A DNA stretch of 64,000 nt from Verrucomicrobiaceae bacterium (lineage in GTDB: Bacteria > Verrucomicrobiota > Verrucomicrobiia > Verrucomicrobiales > Verrucomicrobiaceae): contig JAEUHK010000116.1 of NCBI GenBank assembly GCA_016795465.1, positions 1-64,000 on the forward strand, read 5' to 3'. The translations under genes and the position numbers were made by a program. Positions 17,578 through 25,852 of this stretch are shown here, in pieces (position 1 is the first letter of the stretch; the number at the start of each line of letters is the position of its first letter). Under the pieces are notes generated by a model that was not told where the DNA came from, made no database searches, and saw nothing but the letters and a program-made list of their open reading frames with translations.

Positions 17578-20286
17578 ATGAGATTTCCGACGCTTGCGAT
17601 GATCCTGCTGACCAGCTCCGCGATGGGGGCGGATTTTCGTGGCTTCTTGGAGGCGCATTGCCTGGAGTGTCACGACAGCGAGATTAAGAAGGGCGATCTC
17701 GATTTGTCGTCGTTCACGGATGAGGCTGCGGTGATGCGGGATCGCTCGATCTGGCGCTCGGTATTTGAAAAGATCGAATCGCATCAAATGCCGCCGCCGA
17801 AGCAGAAGTCGCAGCCGACGGAGGCGCAGCGTCAGGAATTGATGACGTGGATCATGGACATCGCGGCGCGACCTGATCCCGAGCTGGGCATGGGCGATCC
17901 GGGGAATCCGGTGCTGCGGCGGCTGACGCGGCTGGAATACAACAACACGGTGCGCGACCTCTTTGAGCTGCCGATGGATGTGTTCATGTTTCCGGAGCGC
18001 CTGCCGATTTCGAGCAAGGCCTACTTTCAGCCGCAAAAAGGCTCGCTGGGCGATTCGGTCGAGGTGCCGGTGCGTGAGTATGGGCTGAAATATCCGGTGC
18101 TTTTGCCGGAGCTGGGTTTGCCCGGCGAAAACCGCGCGGAGCATGGCTACCGCAATCGCGGCGAAGCGATGAATCTCTCGCCGATGCTGCTGGAGCAGTA
18201 CTTGAGCGCGGCGCGTGACATCGTCAGCAGTCCAAAGCTGCCGCAGCTCAGCGCCGTTTTTCGTTCGCTCGTGCATGATCCCGCGAAACCGCTGAAGGCC
18301 GCGCCGGTGATCGAGGAAGGTGAAGCGACCACGTGGACCGCGTCAAAGGAGTTCGCGCCGAATCTGAATCTGCCGTTTCAGGCGAAGGACGGTGCGGTTT
18401 CGACACTGGATTACCAGTTTCGCTTCGCGATGCAGACCGCGGTCGCGGAGGGCACGGGCGGCGTGTGGGACGCGACGGGCCGCAGCACCGTGGTGAAGGC
18501 TGGAGAGGCGATTCGCGTGCTTTTTGGTGCCAAAACGCTGCGCATCACCTCGCCACGGGATCTGTGGATCGCGGGCTTTTCGACGGCGGGCGAGACCTCG
18601 GGCGAGTCGCTCTTCACGAATCATGAAAAGCAGCAAAAAGTGCTCACGCTCGACTTCGAGATCGAAAACGGAGCCGCAGGCGAAGGCATCACCGAGCTGG
18701 CGGTGTGTGCGCTGAGTCGCGCAAAGGAATCGGGCAAGGTCACGCTCACCGCGCACTTCAGCGGTGGCGGCAGCTCGGCGCTGTCGCATACGCTCATCAC
18801 GGGCGAAGGCGTGGGGAACACCTTCTTTGCCTTCCGTGCGCCGAAGAATGAGCACATCGTGCGTCTCACGCTCGATGGCTCGAAGTTCAGCGGTAACTAT
18901 GTGCTCTTCGATGACCTCGCCTTTCTCACCGATGGCGCGACGGCGGTTGCCACGGCACCAGCAGCCGAGCCGGAGAAGAGAATGTCGTCGCGTGAGAAAC
19001 GGGCCGCTGCACGCGAACGACTCGCGGGCTTTGTGACGCGGGCGTTTCGTCGTCCGGTCGAAGCCAAGACGATCGAGCGCTATGTCGAGGTGTTTGACGA
19101 GGCGCTGGATCGCGATCTGCCGTTTGAAGACGCGATGAAGGCGGCGCTGGCGGCCATTTTGGCCTCGCCGGAGTTTTTGTATCTCAGCGAGGCGGGCGTC
19201 GGTCGCGGCAGCGTGAAGCCGCTCGCGAATCACGAGCTGGCATCGCGGCTCGCCTACTTTTTGTGGTCCGCGCCCCCGGATGACGAATTGATGAGCGCAA
19301 ACCTGAGCGATCCCGTCGTGCTGGAGGCGCAGACGCGTCGTCTGCTGCGCGATGCGCGCGTGCGTGAGTTGAGCGAGTCGTTTGCCACGCAGTGGTTGCG
19401 TCTTGACCAGCTCATGACGGCGAAACCGGACCCGAAACTCTTCAAAGGCTTCTACAGCGGTCCGCAGGGCAAGGTCACGCTGCATGGCTCGATGCTGGTG
19501 GAGGCGCTGCTGCTGTTTGAAACGGTGCTCGTCGAGGATCGCAGCATTCTCGATCTGCTCGCTGCCGACTACACCTGGCTCAACGGCCGCCTCGCGAAGC
19601 TTTACGACATCGACGCGGCCACCCTCGCCAAAACGACGAACAGCAACGTGCTCATCGACGCCAAACAAAACTCCAAATGGCTCCGCGTGCCGCTGAAGGA
19701 CGCGCGACGCGGCGGCTACATGACCATGGCCGGTCCGCTCACCGTCACCTCGCTGCCCGTGCGCACCAGCCCGGTAAAACGCGGCGGATGGTTGCTGGAG
19801 ACGCTTTTCAATCGCCCGCCGCAGGAGCCGAAGGTCGCCTTTGCGCTCAAAGACGAACCGTCATCACAAACCGCGCCGCAAACCGTGCGCGAGCGCTTTG
19901 AGCAGCATCGCGACAAGCCCGCGTGCTTCTCCTGCCATGTGCGCCTCGATCCACCGGGCTTCGCCTTGGAACGCTTTGATGCCATCGGAGCCTGGCGTGA
20001 CAAAGACGGCTCGCAGCCCGTCGATGCCCGTGCCGAGTGGCACGGCACCGCCTTCGACGGCCCAGCCGAATACAAGGCTCTCCTCGCGAAGCATCCGTAT
20101 GAGTTCACCCGCGGCTTCATCGAGCATTTGCTCAGCTACGCGCTCGGCCGACAGCTCGAGGTTTATGACATACCCGTCGTCGCGCAGATCGAGGCGGCGG
20201 CCGCGGCTGATGGCTGGAAGTTCAGCCGCATCATCGTTGAGCTGGTCAAAAGCTACCCATTCACCCACATTCGCAGCACCCCATGA
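17578..20286 (+). CDS. DUF1592-type cytochrome-c-like exported protein (copy 1)
   Basis: 902 aa from ATG 17578 with signal peptide RFPTLAMILLTSSAMGA; a TTG at 17554 is a poorer start. Order: planctomycete cytochrome c-like segment with CLECH (Cys28, Cys31, His32), DUF1587 (LRRLTRLEYNNTVRDLF), a carbohydrate-binding-like middle part, DUF1595 (VTRAFRRPVEAKTIERY), DUF1592 (ASRLAYFLWSAPPDDELM), DUF1588 with a second haem-type motif CFSCH (783-787), and DUF1585 (LLSYALGRQLEVYD). Both CxxCH motifs suggest covalent haem. The stop overlaps the start of the DUF1552 gene by ATGA, implying translational coupling. These pairs are widespread in Planctomycetes/Verrucomicrobia with roles that remain poorly defined. 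Confidence 0.9.
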   Translation: MRFPTLAMILLTSSAMGADFRGFLEAHCLECHDSEIKKGDLDLSSFTDEAAVMRDRSIWRSVFEKIESHQMPPPKQKSQPTEAQRQELMTWIMDIAARPDPELGMGDPGNPVLRRLTRLEYNNTVRDLFELPMDVFMFPERLPISSKAYFQPQKGSLGDSVEVPVREYGLKYPVLLPELGLPGENRAEHGYRNRGEAMNLSPMLLEQYLSAARDIVSSPKLPQLSAVFRSLVHDPAKPLKAAPVIEEGEATTWTASKEFAPNLNLPFQAKDGAVSTLDYQFRFAMQTAVAEGTGGVWDATGRSTVVKAGEAIRVLFGAKTLRITSPRDLWIAGFSTAGETSGESLFTNHEKQQKVLTLDFEIENGAAGEGITELAVCALSRAKESGKVTLTAHFSGGGSSALSHTLITGEGVGNTFFAFRAPKNEHIVRLTLDGSKFSGNYVLFDDLAFLTDGATAVATAPAAEPEKRMSSREKRAAARERLAGFVTRAFRRPVEAKTIERYVEVFDEALDRDLPFEDAMKAALAAILASPEFLYLSEAGVGRGSVKPLANHELASRLAYFLWSAPPDDELMSANLSDPVVLEAQTRRLLRDARVRELSESFATQWLRLDQLMTAKPDPKLFKGFYSGPQGKVTLHGSMLVEALLLFETVLVEDRSILDLLAADYTWLNGRLAKLYDIDAATLAKTTNSNVLIDAKQNSKWLRVPLKDARRGGYMTMAGPLTVTSLPVRTSPVKRGGWLLETLFNRPPQEPKVAFALKDEPSSQTAPQTVRERFEQHRDKPACFSCHVRLDPPGFALERFDAIGAWRDKDGSQPVDARAEWHGTAFDGPAEYKALLAKHPYEFTRGFIEHLLSYALGRQLEVYDIPVVAQIEAAAAADGWKFSRIIVELVKSYPFTHIRSTP

Positions 20287-21506
20287 TGAACCGCCGCCAC
20301 TTCCTCCGCGCCGCAGGCGTCACGCTGGGTCTGCCGTTTTTCGAAAGCCTCGCCAAGGCCGCGCAAATCGCCCCACAGCGCTTCGCCTTCATCTACACGC
20401 CGAATGGCTACAACCAAGCCGCGTTCCTGCCGAAGAAGACGGGCGCGAACTGGGAACTTACACCCACGCTTTCGCCTCTGGCGAAGGTGAAGAGCGACAT
20501 CACGCTCGTCACCGGCCTCGACCGGCAGTTTGTTGGCGGCACGGGCGTGCATGCGCAGTGTGGATCGTGCTGGCTGACCTCCTCCGCGCCGCAGGAGACG
20601 CTGGATGGCGGATTCCCGACGAACACGACGCTCGATCAAATCCTCGCCCGCCAGATCGGTGCCGACACGCTGCTGCCTTCGTTGGAGCTCAGCACCAACG
20701 ACCACACCGACAACAAAGAGACACGCTACCATGAGTGCATCTCGTGGTATGCGCCAGGCTACGCGGCGAATGTAGAGAAAAATCCGCGCGCTGTCTTCCA
20801 GCGCCTGTTTGGCCGACCCGATGGTGATGCGACACGCAGCGTGCTCGATGCCGTGCTCGCCGATGCGAAGGCGATGAACGCTCGACTCGGTCGCGATGAT
20901 CAGGAAAAGCTCGGCGAGTATCTCGAAAGCGTCCGCGCCACCGAGAAGCGCATCGAAAAGGCCGAGCGCATCGCCAAACAGATGCGCCAGCCGCCCATCG
21001 CCGAGCCTGCGGGCATCCCGGAGACGCGCGGTGATTACCTGCGGCTCCAGGCAGAGCTGTTTGTCCTCGCCTTTCAAAACGATCTCACCCGCGTGGCCAC
21101 GCTCGTCATTGATCCGGAGCGCTGGGACTCGCCACGCATGTTTCACGGCCTCTTCGACAAGCCGCAGAACCATCACGTCCTCACGCACACGAAGGGCGAC
21201 GAAGCCAAGGCCGCCGTGGCGAAGATCGACCGCTTCCACGTCGAGTTCTACGCGCACGTCGTCGAGCGCCTCAAGGCCACCGGACTGCTCGACAGCACCA
21301 CACTCGTCATGGGCAGCGGCATCAGCGATGGCGACCAGCACAACTACGCCGACCTCCAAGTCCTCATCGCCGGAGGCAGCTGGAAGCGCGGCCATTTCCA
21401 CTACGAAGGCAAACGCCCGCTGGCCGATCTCTGGCTCACCATGGCGCAACAAGCTGGTGTGAAGCAGGAACGCTTTGCGGACAGCACGGGGCCTTTAAAA
21501 ATGTAG
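20283..21506 (+). CDS. DUF1552 Tat-signal protein (copy 1)
   Basis: 407 aa. MMNRRHFLRAAGVTLGLPFF is a Tat signal with the twin Arg. The body has the DUF1552 pattern (FAFIYTPNGYNQ, LVTGLDRQF, HAQCGSCWLT, DQILARQIG, GSGISDGDQHNYADL), related to the alkaline-phosphatase-like DUF1501 proteins. It overlaps the DUF1592 gene by 4 bp, so the two products probably work together in the periplasm. The stop codon TAG (21504-21506) is formed by the first bases of a REP palindrome, which suggests the palindrome replaced the original end of the gene. Confidence 0.9.
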   Translation: MMNRRHFLRAAGVTLGLPFFESLAKAAQIAPQRFAFIYTPNGYNQAAFLPKKTGANWELTPTLSPLAKVKSDITLVTGLDRQFVGGTGVHAQCGSCWLTSSAPQETLDGGFPTNTTLDQILARQIGADTLLPSLELSTNDHTDNKETRYHECISWYAPGYAANVEKNPRAVFQRLFGRPDGDATRSVLDAVLADAKAMNARLGRDDQEKLGEYLESVRATEKRIEKAERIAKQMRQPPIAEPAGIPETRGDYLRLQAELFVLAFQNDLTRVATLVIDPERWDSPRMFHGLFDKPQNHHVLTHTKGDEAKAAVAKIDRFHVEFYAHVVERLKATGLLDSTTLVMGSGISDGDQHNYADLQVLIAGGSWKRGHFHYEGKRPLADLWLTMAQQAGVKQERFADSTGPLKM

Positions 21507-21560
21507 TTTGGGCTTCAGCCCAATCCTCTGAAACCATTGGGCTGAAGCCCAAGCTACTTT
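21503..21560. repeat. REP family A, paired (BIME-like) upstream of the RAYT gene
   Basis: Inverted pair: GTAG-TTGGGCTTCAGCCCAA, 13-bp spacer, TTGGGCTGAAGCCCAA-GCTACTTT. Each half is itself a palindrome. The left half supplies the TAG stop of the upstream DUF1552 gene; the right half ends 5 bp before the RAYT start at 21566. Confidence 0.92.
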
Positions 21561-21565
21561 CTCCG

Positions 21566-22258
21566 ATGCCCAAATACTTCAACCCTCGCGAAGATATCCA
21601 CGCTCATCACGGCCACCTGCCGCACTGGCGTCAGGAGGGAACGATGTATTTCATCACCTCACGCCTCGCGGACTCCATGCCGCAGGAGAAGCTTCGCGAG
21701 TGGCATCAGCAACGCGAAAACTGGCTCCAAAGCCATGGCATCGCCGACATCACCCAACTCGATTCACTCTCAGAAACCGAGCGCCACGAGTTTCACACCG
21801 TTTTCACGGCCAAATGGCACGACTGGCTCGATCAAGGCCGTGGCGAGTGTCATCTCCGAATCGCCCACCTTCGAGAGCTGCTCATCCAGCGTCTATTCGC
21901 CACCCAACAGAACAGTTGCGAGCTCGATGCCTGGGTCATCATGCCCAATCATCTCCATGCTTTGGTCACGCCAACGGGCAAAACGCTCGGTGAAGTGGTT
22001 CGCGTGTGGAAAGGCGGCAGCGCCAGCGACATCAACAAGGCACTCCATCGCACTGGCACGTTGTGGCAGGCTGAGCCCTACGATCACATCGTCCGCAGTG
22101 AGGCCCAAACGCAGCACTACCGCCGCTACATCGCCGAAAACCCCATCAAGGCGGGTTTGAAGGAAGGCGAATACGCGTGTGGACTGGGAAAAGTAGTTTG
22201 GGCTTCAGCCCAAGCCTTCAAAGCCCACATCGACCAGATCAACCAACAAGGCCGCTAA
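21566..22258 (+). CDS. REP-associated tyrosine transposase (RAYT, Y1_Tnp family)
   Basis: 230 aa. The HUH motif MPNHLHALV has metal-binding His129 and His131, and LWQAEPYDHIVRS carries the probable catalytic Tyr172. The N-terminus (FNPREDIHAHHGHLPHWRQEGTMYFIT) and YIAENPIKAGL are typical of RAYTs, single-strand endonucleases that cut and join REP palindromes. A REP pair lies immediately upstream. Its own C-terminus (KVVWASAQ, about residues 209-216) is translated from a REP copy. TAA overlaps the ATG of the next gene by one base. This is the likely source of the palindromes between 21.5 and 29.3 kb. Confidence 0.95.
   Translation: MPKYFNPREDIHAHHGHLPHWRQEGTMYFITSRLADSMPQEKLREWHQQRENWLQSHGIADITQLDSLSETERHEFHTVFTAKWHDWLDQGRGECHLRIAHLRELLIQRLFATQQNSCELDAWVIMPNHLHALVTPTGKTLGEVVRVWKGGSASDINKALHRTGTLWQAEPYDHIVRSEAQTQHYRRYIAENPIKAGLKEGEYACGLGKVVWASAQAFKAHIDQINQQGR
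22193..22213. repeat. REP family A half-site inside the RAYT coding sequence
   Basis: GTAG-TTGGGCTTCAGCCCAA lies in frame and is translated as part of KVVWASAQ. The oppositely oriented half-site follows at 22296-22320, in the next gene. Confidence 0.92.
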
Positions 22259-24429
22259 TGCGCTATCTCCTTCTCATTCTCTTTTGCCTTCCAGATTGGG
22301 CTAAAGCCCAAACTACTTTTGCCGCGCTGGAGCGCTTCTGCATCGACTGCCATGATGCAGACACAAAAAAGGGTGGCGTGGATCTCGATTCGATCCTCCA
22401 AGATGGCATCGCGAAGCATCCAGCAACTTGGGAAAAGGTGGTGAAGCAGCTCAACGCCCGCCACATGCCACCCATCGGCAAAAAACGCCCTGATGAGCGA
22501 GGCTACGATGAACTCATCGCCGCGTTGACGACGGAACTCGATGCCCAACCACCCCAAGCTATCGCAGGCCCGGCTTTTCGTCGTCTCACACGCACCGAGT
22601 ATCAAAACGCCGTGCGCGATCTGCTCGCGGTCGAGTTTGATGCGAAGGCGGCCTTTCCGACGGACGAGATCAGCCACGGATTTGACAACATCACCGTCGG
22701 CGACTTGCCACCGGCGCTGCTCGATCGCTACATCAGCGCGGCGCAAAAGATCGCGCGACAGGCCGTGGGCACCTCCACGCAGCCGGAGATCACCGCCATC
22801 CGCGTGCGGCCGGACATCACGCAGGAGTATCACGTGCCCGGACTGCCGCTCGGCACACGCGGCGGCGTGCTGGTGAAGCATGTCTTTGCGCAAAGCGGCG
22901 ACTACGAGGTGCAGGTGCGACTGCAGCGGGATCGCAACGAGCAGGTCGAGGGCATGCACGGCCAGCATCAGCTCCAAATCCTGCTCGACCGCGAGGTGCA
23001 GAGCGAGTTCACCGTCCAACCCGCCAAGGACAAAAACTACGAGAAGATCGACGCGCATCTCAAAGCCCGCTTCCACGTCGCCGGTGGCCAGCATGATCTC
23101 GGCGTGACGTTTTTGCCAAATGGTTCGCCTGTGCTGGAACGCCTACGCCAGCCCTACAAGTCGAGCTACAACCTGCATCGCCATCCGCGGCTGAATCCCG
23201 CCGTGTATCAGGTCACGATCACCGGCCCGCTCAAGGCCGAAGGCACCGGCGACACACCGAGCCGTCAATTGATCTTCGGAGCGAGTAAGACAGACCCCGA
23301 GGCCATCTTGAAGCCGATTTTGCGTCGTGCATGGCGACGTGACATCACAGCGGCGGATCTTGAGTGCGTGCTTCCATTCGTTCGCGAGGCCTCATCACTC
23401 GAAAAAGGCATCGAATCGGCTCTCGCGGCCATTTTGGTCAGTCGCGAGTTTTTGTTCCGCACGGAGCAAAAGGCCGATGAAGCCGCTTTGGCCTCCAAAC
23501 TGGCCTTTTTTCTCTGGAGCAGCCTTCCCGATGACGAACTGCTCTCGCAGCGTCCGCTCGATCTCGAAACGCAGGCCCGCCGCATGCTGCGCGATCCGCG
23601 TGCGAAGGCGCTCGTGACCAACTTCGCCGATCAATGGCTCTATTTGCGCAATCTCGACTCCATCACGCCGGACGCGCGGTTGTTTCCCGACTTCGATCAC
23701 AACCTGCGCGAATCGCTGCGCACGGAGACGAGCCTGCTCTTCGCCGATGTGATCGAAAACGACCGCAGCGTGCTCGATCTGCTACGCACCGACCGCACTT
23801 GGCTCGATGAACGCCTCGCCGTTCACTACGGCATCCCGCACATCCACGGCAGCCGCTTCCGCGAGGTAAGACTCGATGCGCCAACGCAACGCGGCGGCCT
23901 GCTGCGTCAGGGCAGCATCCTCACCGTCACCAGCTACGCCACGCGCACCTCGCCGGTGATTCGCGGGCATTGGATCTTGAAGAACCTGCTCGCCACCGAG
24001 CCACCACCTCCGCCACCAAACGTGCCCGCTCTCGATGGCGTGATCTCCGAAACCCTCCCCATCCGCGAGCGACTTGCGAAGCATCGCGAAATGGCCGCGT
24101 GCGCCAGTTGCCACAACCTCATGGACCCCGTCGGCTTCGCCTTGGAAAACTACGACGCCATCGGCCGCTGGCGTGCGGAAGCCGATGCCCGCGGCGGTTT
24201 CGCCGACGGCAGCGAGTTCGAAGGCGTGAGCGGTCTCGAAGACACTCTCTTGAAGCGCCCCGAACTCTTCGTCACCGCTTTGACGGAAAAACTCATGACC
24301 TACGCCCTAGGTCGCTGCCTCGAAGCCAACGACATGCCCGCCGTGAGGAAGATAGTGAGTCGAGCGAAAGCGAACGGCTGGAAGTTTTCTGAAATCATTG
24401 TCGGCATCGCGGAGAGTCTAAGAAAGTAG
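22258..24429 (+). CDS. DUF1592-type cytochrome-c-like exported protein (copy 2)
   Basis: 723 aa from the ATG that overlaps the RAYT stop. The signal peptide MRYLLLILFCLPDWAKA ends in an AKA signal-peptidase site encoded by a REP palindrome, leaving QTT as the likely mature N-terminus. Domains follow the same order as copy 1: CIDCH haem-type motif (Cys28), DUF1587 (FRRLTRTEYQNAVRDLL), DUF1595 (LRRAWRRDITAADLECV), DUF1592 (ASKLAFFLWSSLPDDELL), DUF1588 with CASCH (from Cys615) and DUF1585 (LMTYALGRCLEAND). It is about 180 residues shorter than copy 1, mostly in the middle. The stop TAG also comes from a REP. Confidence 0.9.
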   Translation: MRYLLLILFCLPDWAKAQTTFAALERFCIDCHDADTKKGGVDLDSILQDGIAKHPATWEKVVKQLNARHMPPIGKKRPDERGYDELIAALTTELDAQPPQAIAGPAFRRLTRTEYQNAVRDLLAVEFDAKAAFPTDEISHGFDNITVGDLPPALLDRYISAAQKIARQAVGTSTQPEITAIRVRPDITQEYHVPGLPLGTRGGVLVKHVFAQSGDYEVQVRLQRDRNEQVEGMHGQHQLQILLDREVQSEFTVQPAKDKNYEKIDAHLKARFHVAGGQHDLGVTFLPNGSPVLERLRQPYKSSYNLHRHPRLNPAVYQVTITGPLKAEGTGDTPSRQLIFGASKTDPEAILKPILRRAWRRDITAADLECVLPFVREASSLEKGIESALAAILVSREFLFRTEQKADEAALASKLAFFLWSSLPDDELLSQRPLDLETQARRMLRDPRAKALVTNFADQWLYLRNLDSITPDARLFPDFDHNLRESLRTETSLLFADVIENDRSVLDLLRTDRTWLDERLAVHYGIPHIHGSRFREVRLDAPTQRGGLLRQGSILTVTSYATRTSPVIRGHWILKNLLATEPPPPPPNVPALDGVISETLPIRERLAKHREMAACASCHNLMDPVGFALENYDAIGRWRAEADARGGFADGSEFEGVSGLEDTLLKRPELFVTALTEKLMTYALGRCLEANDMPAVRKIVSRAKANGWKFSEIIVGIAESLRK
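22296..22320. repeat. REP family A half-site encoding a signal-peptide cleavage site
   Basis: TTGGGCTAAAGCCCAA-ACTACTTTT lies in frame and encodes WAKAQTTF at the end of the signal peptide of the DUF1592 protein. Confidence 0.93.
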
Positions 24430-24486
24430 TTTGGGCTTCAGCCCAATCTGAGCCGATACCATTTGGGCTAAAGCCCAAGCTACTTT
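24426..24486. repeat. REP family A, paired
   Basis: GTAG-TTGGGCTTCAGCCCAA, a 16-bp spacer, then TTGGGCTAAAGCCCAA-GCTACTTT. The TAG at 24427-24429 is the stop codon of the DUF1592 gene (copy 2). Confidence 0.93.
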
Positions 24487-24523
24487 CTGTCAGTTTCCCA
24501 TCCTCAACACCGTTTCACCCGCC

Positions 24524-25852
24524 ATGAGCACCTTCACCACGCGCAAAGCTTTGTCCCGCCGCCATCTGCTGCGCGGTGTGGGGGCGACGTTGTCGCTGCC
24601 GTTTCTGGAGGCGATGATCCCTGCCGCCACGGCGTCGAATCGGGTGATGCAGCCGGCGAAAAGGCTGAGCTACATCTACATCCCGATGGGCACAGACCAC
24701 TCGCGTTGGAATCTCGGCGCGACGAGCACGCTGGAGCAACTTTCGCCGATTTTGAAGTCGCTGGAGCCGGTGCGGCAGCATTGCACGGTCATCTCGAACC
24801 TCGAACTCGAGCCCGCCTATCCCGGCACGCATGCCACGTCGAATGCGAGCTTCCTCAGCGCCGCGCGAGTGAAGCACACGGAGAGCAGCGATTACTACAA
24901 CGGCACCACCGCCGACCAGATCGCCGCGAAGGCCATCGGACAGCAGACGCAACTGCCGTCGCTCGAACTCGCGATGGACTTGATGCAGGTCGTCGGCCAG
25001 TGCGACAACGGCTACGCCTGCGTGTATCAAAACAATCTGTCGTGGTCATCGCCCACCACGCCGCTGCCGGCCGAGGCGCATCCGCGGCTCGTGTTTGAGC
25101 AGCTCTTTGGCGACGGCGGTAGCAAAGCCGACCGCCAGGCCGCATTGGAGCGACGTGCGAGCTTGCTCGACTTCATCAAGGACGACATGCAGCGCCTCGC
25201 AAAGCAGCTCGGACCGCAGGATCGTGATCGCGTGAATCAATACCTCGACAGCATCCGCGAGGTCGAGCGCCGCATCGAAAAGGCACAGGCCGCCGTCGCG
25301 GAAAACGAGCTGCCGGATCTCTCGCGGCCGAGCGGTGTGCCCGCGAGCTATGCGGAGCATGCGCGGCTCATGTTTGACCTCCAGCTCCTCGCCATGCAGG
25401 GCGATGTCACCCGCGTCATCACCTTCCAGCTCGCCCGCGAGACCTCAAACCGCACCTACCCCGAGATCGGCGTCAGCGATCCGCATCATCCACTCAGCCA
25501 TCACGGCAACGACCCGGCCAAGATCGAGCGCATGTCGAAGATCAATGCCTTCCACGTCAGCCTCTTCGCCGAATACCTCGCCAAACTTGCCGCCGTGAAG
25601 GAAGGCGACGGCACGTTGCTCGACCACACGCTGCTCCTCTACGGCAGCGGCATGGGCAATCCGAACGTGCACGACCACACCAACCTCCCCATCATCGTCG
25701 CCGGTGGAGCCAGCGCCGGCGTCAAAGGCAACCGCCACCTGCGAAACGACCAAACCATCCCGCTCGCGAACTTGCATCTCACGCTGCTCGACAAGGCAGG
25801 CGTGAAGCTGGACAAGTTCGGTGACAGCAGCGGAATCATTGAGGTGCTGTGA
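24524..25852 (+). CDS. DUF1552 Tat-signal protein (copy 2)
   Basis: 442 aa. LSRRHLLRGVGATLSLPFLEAM is a Tat-type signal. DUF1552 features include LSYIYIPMGTDHSRW, CTVISNLELEPAYPG, HATSNASFLSAARV, ADQIAAKAIGQQTQLPSLEL and YGSGMGNPNVHDHTNLP. It lies 94 bp after the DUF1592 gene with a REP pair between, so the cassette order matches copy 1. It is 35 residues longer than copy 1, and the visible identity between the copies is moderate, so the duplication is old or the cassettes arrived separately. Its TGA overlaps the ATG of the ankyrin gene (TGATG), suggesting coupling. Confidence 0.9.
   Translation: MSTFTTRKALSRRHLLRGVGATLSLPFLEAMIPAATASNRVMQPAKRLSYIYIPMGTDHSRWNLGATSTLEQLSPILKSLEPVRQHCTVISNLELEPAYPGTHATSNASFLSAARVKHTESSDYYNGTTADQIAAKAIGQQTQLPSLELAMDLMQVVGQCDNGYACVYQNNLSWSSPTTPLPAEAHPRLVFEQLFGDGGSKADRQAALERRASLLDFIKDDMQRLAKQLGPQDRDRVNQYLDSIREVERRIEKAQAAVAENELPDLSRPSGVPASYAEHARLMFDLQLLAMQGDVTRVITFQLARETSNRTYPEIGVSDPHHPLSHHGNDPAKIERMSKINAFHVSLFAEYLAKLAAVKEGDGTLLDHTLLLYGSGMGNPNVHDHTNLPIIVAGGASAGVKGNRHLRNDQTIPLANLHLTLLDKAGVKLDKFGDSSGIIEVL

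Noticed and set aside
18343..19668. 441-aa open frame antisense to DUF1592 copy 1
   Set aside because: Shadow of a gene with conserved haem-type motifs and domain order.
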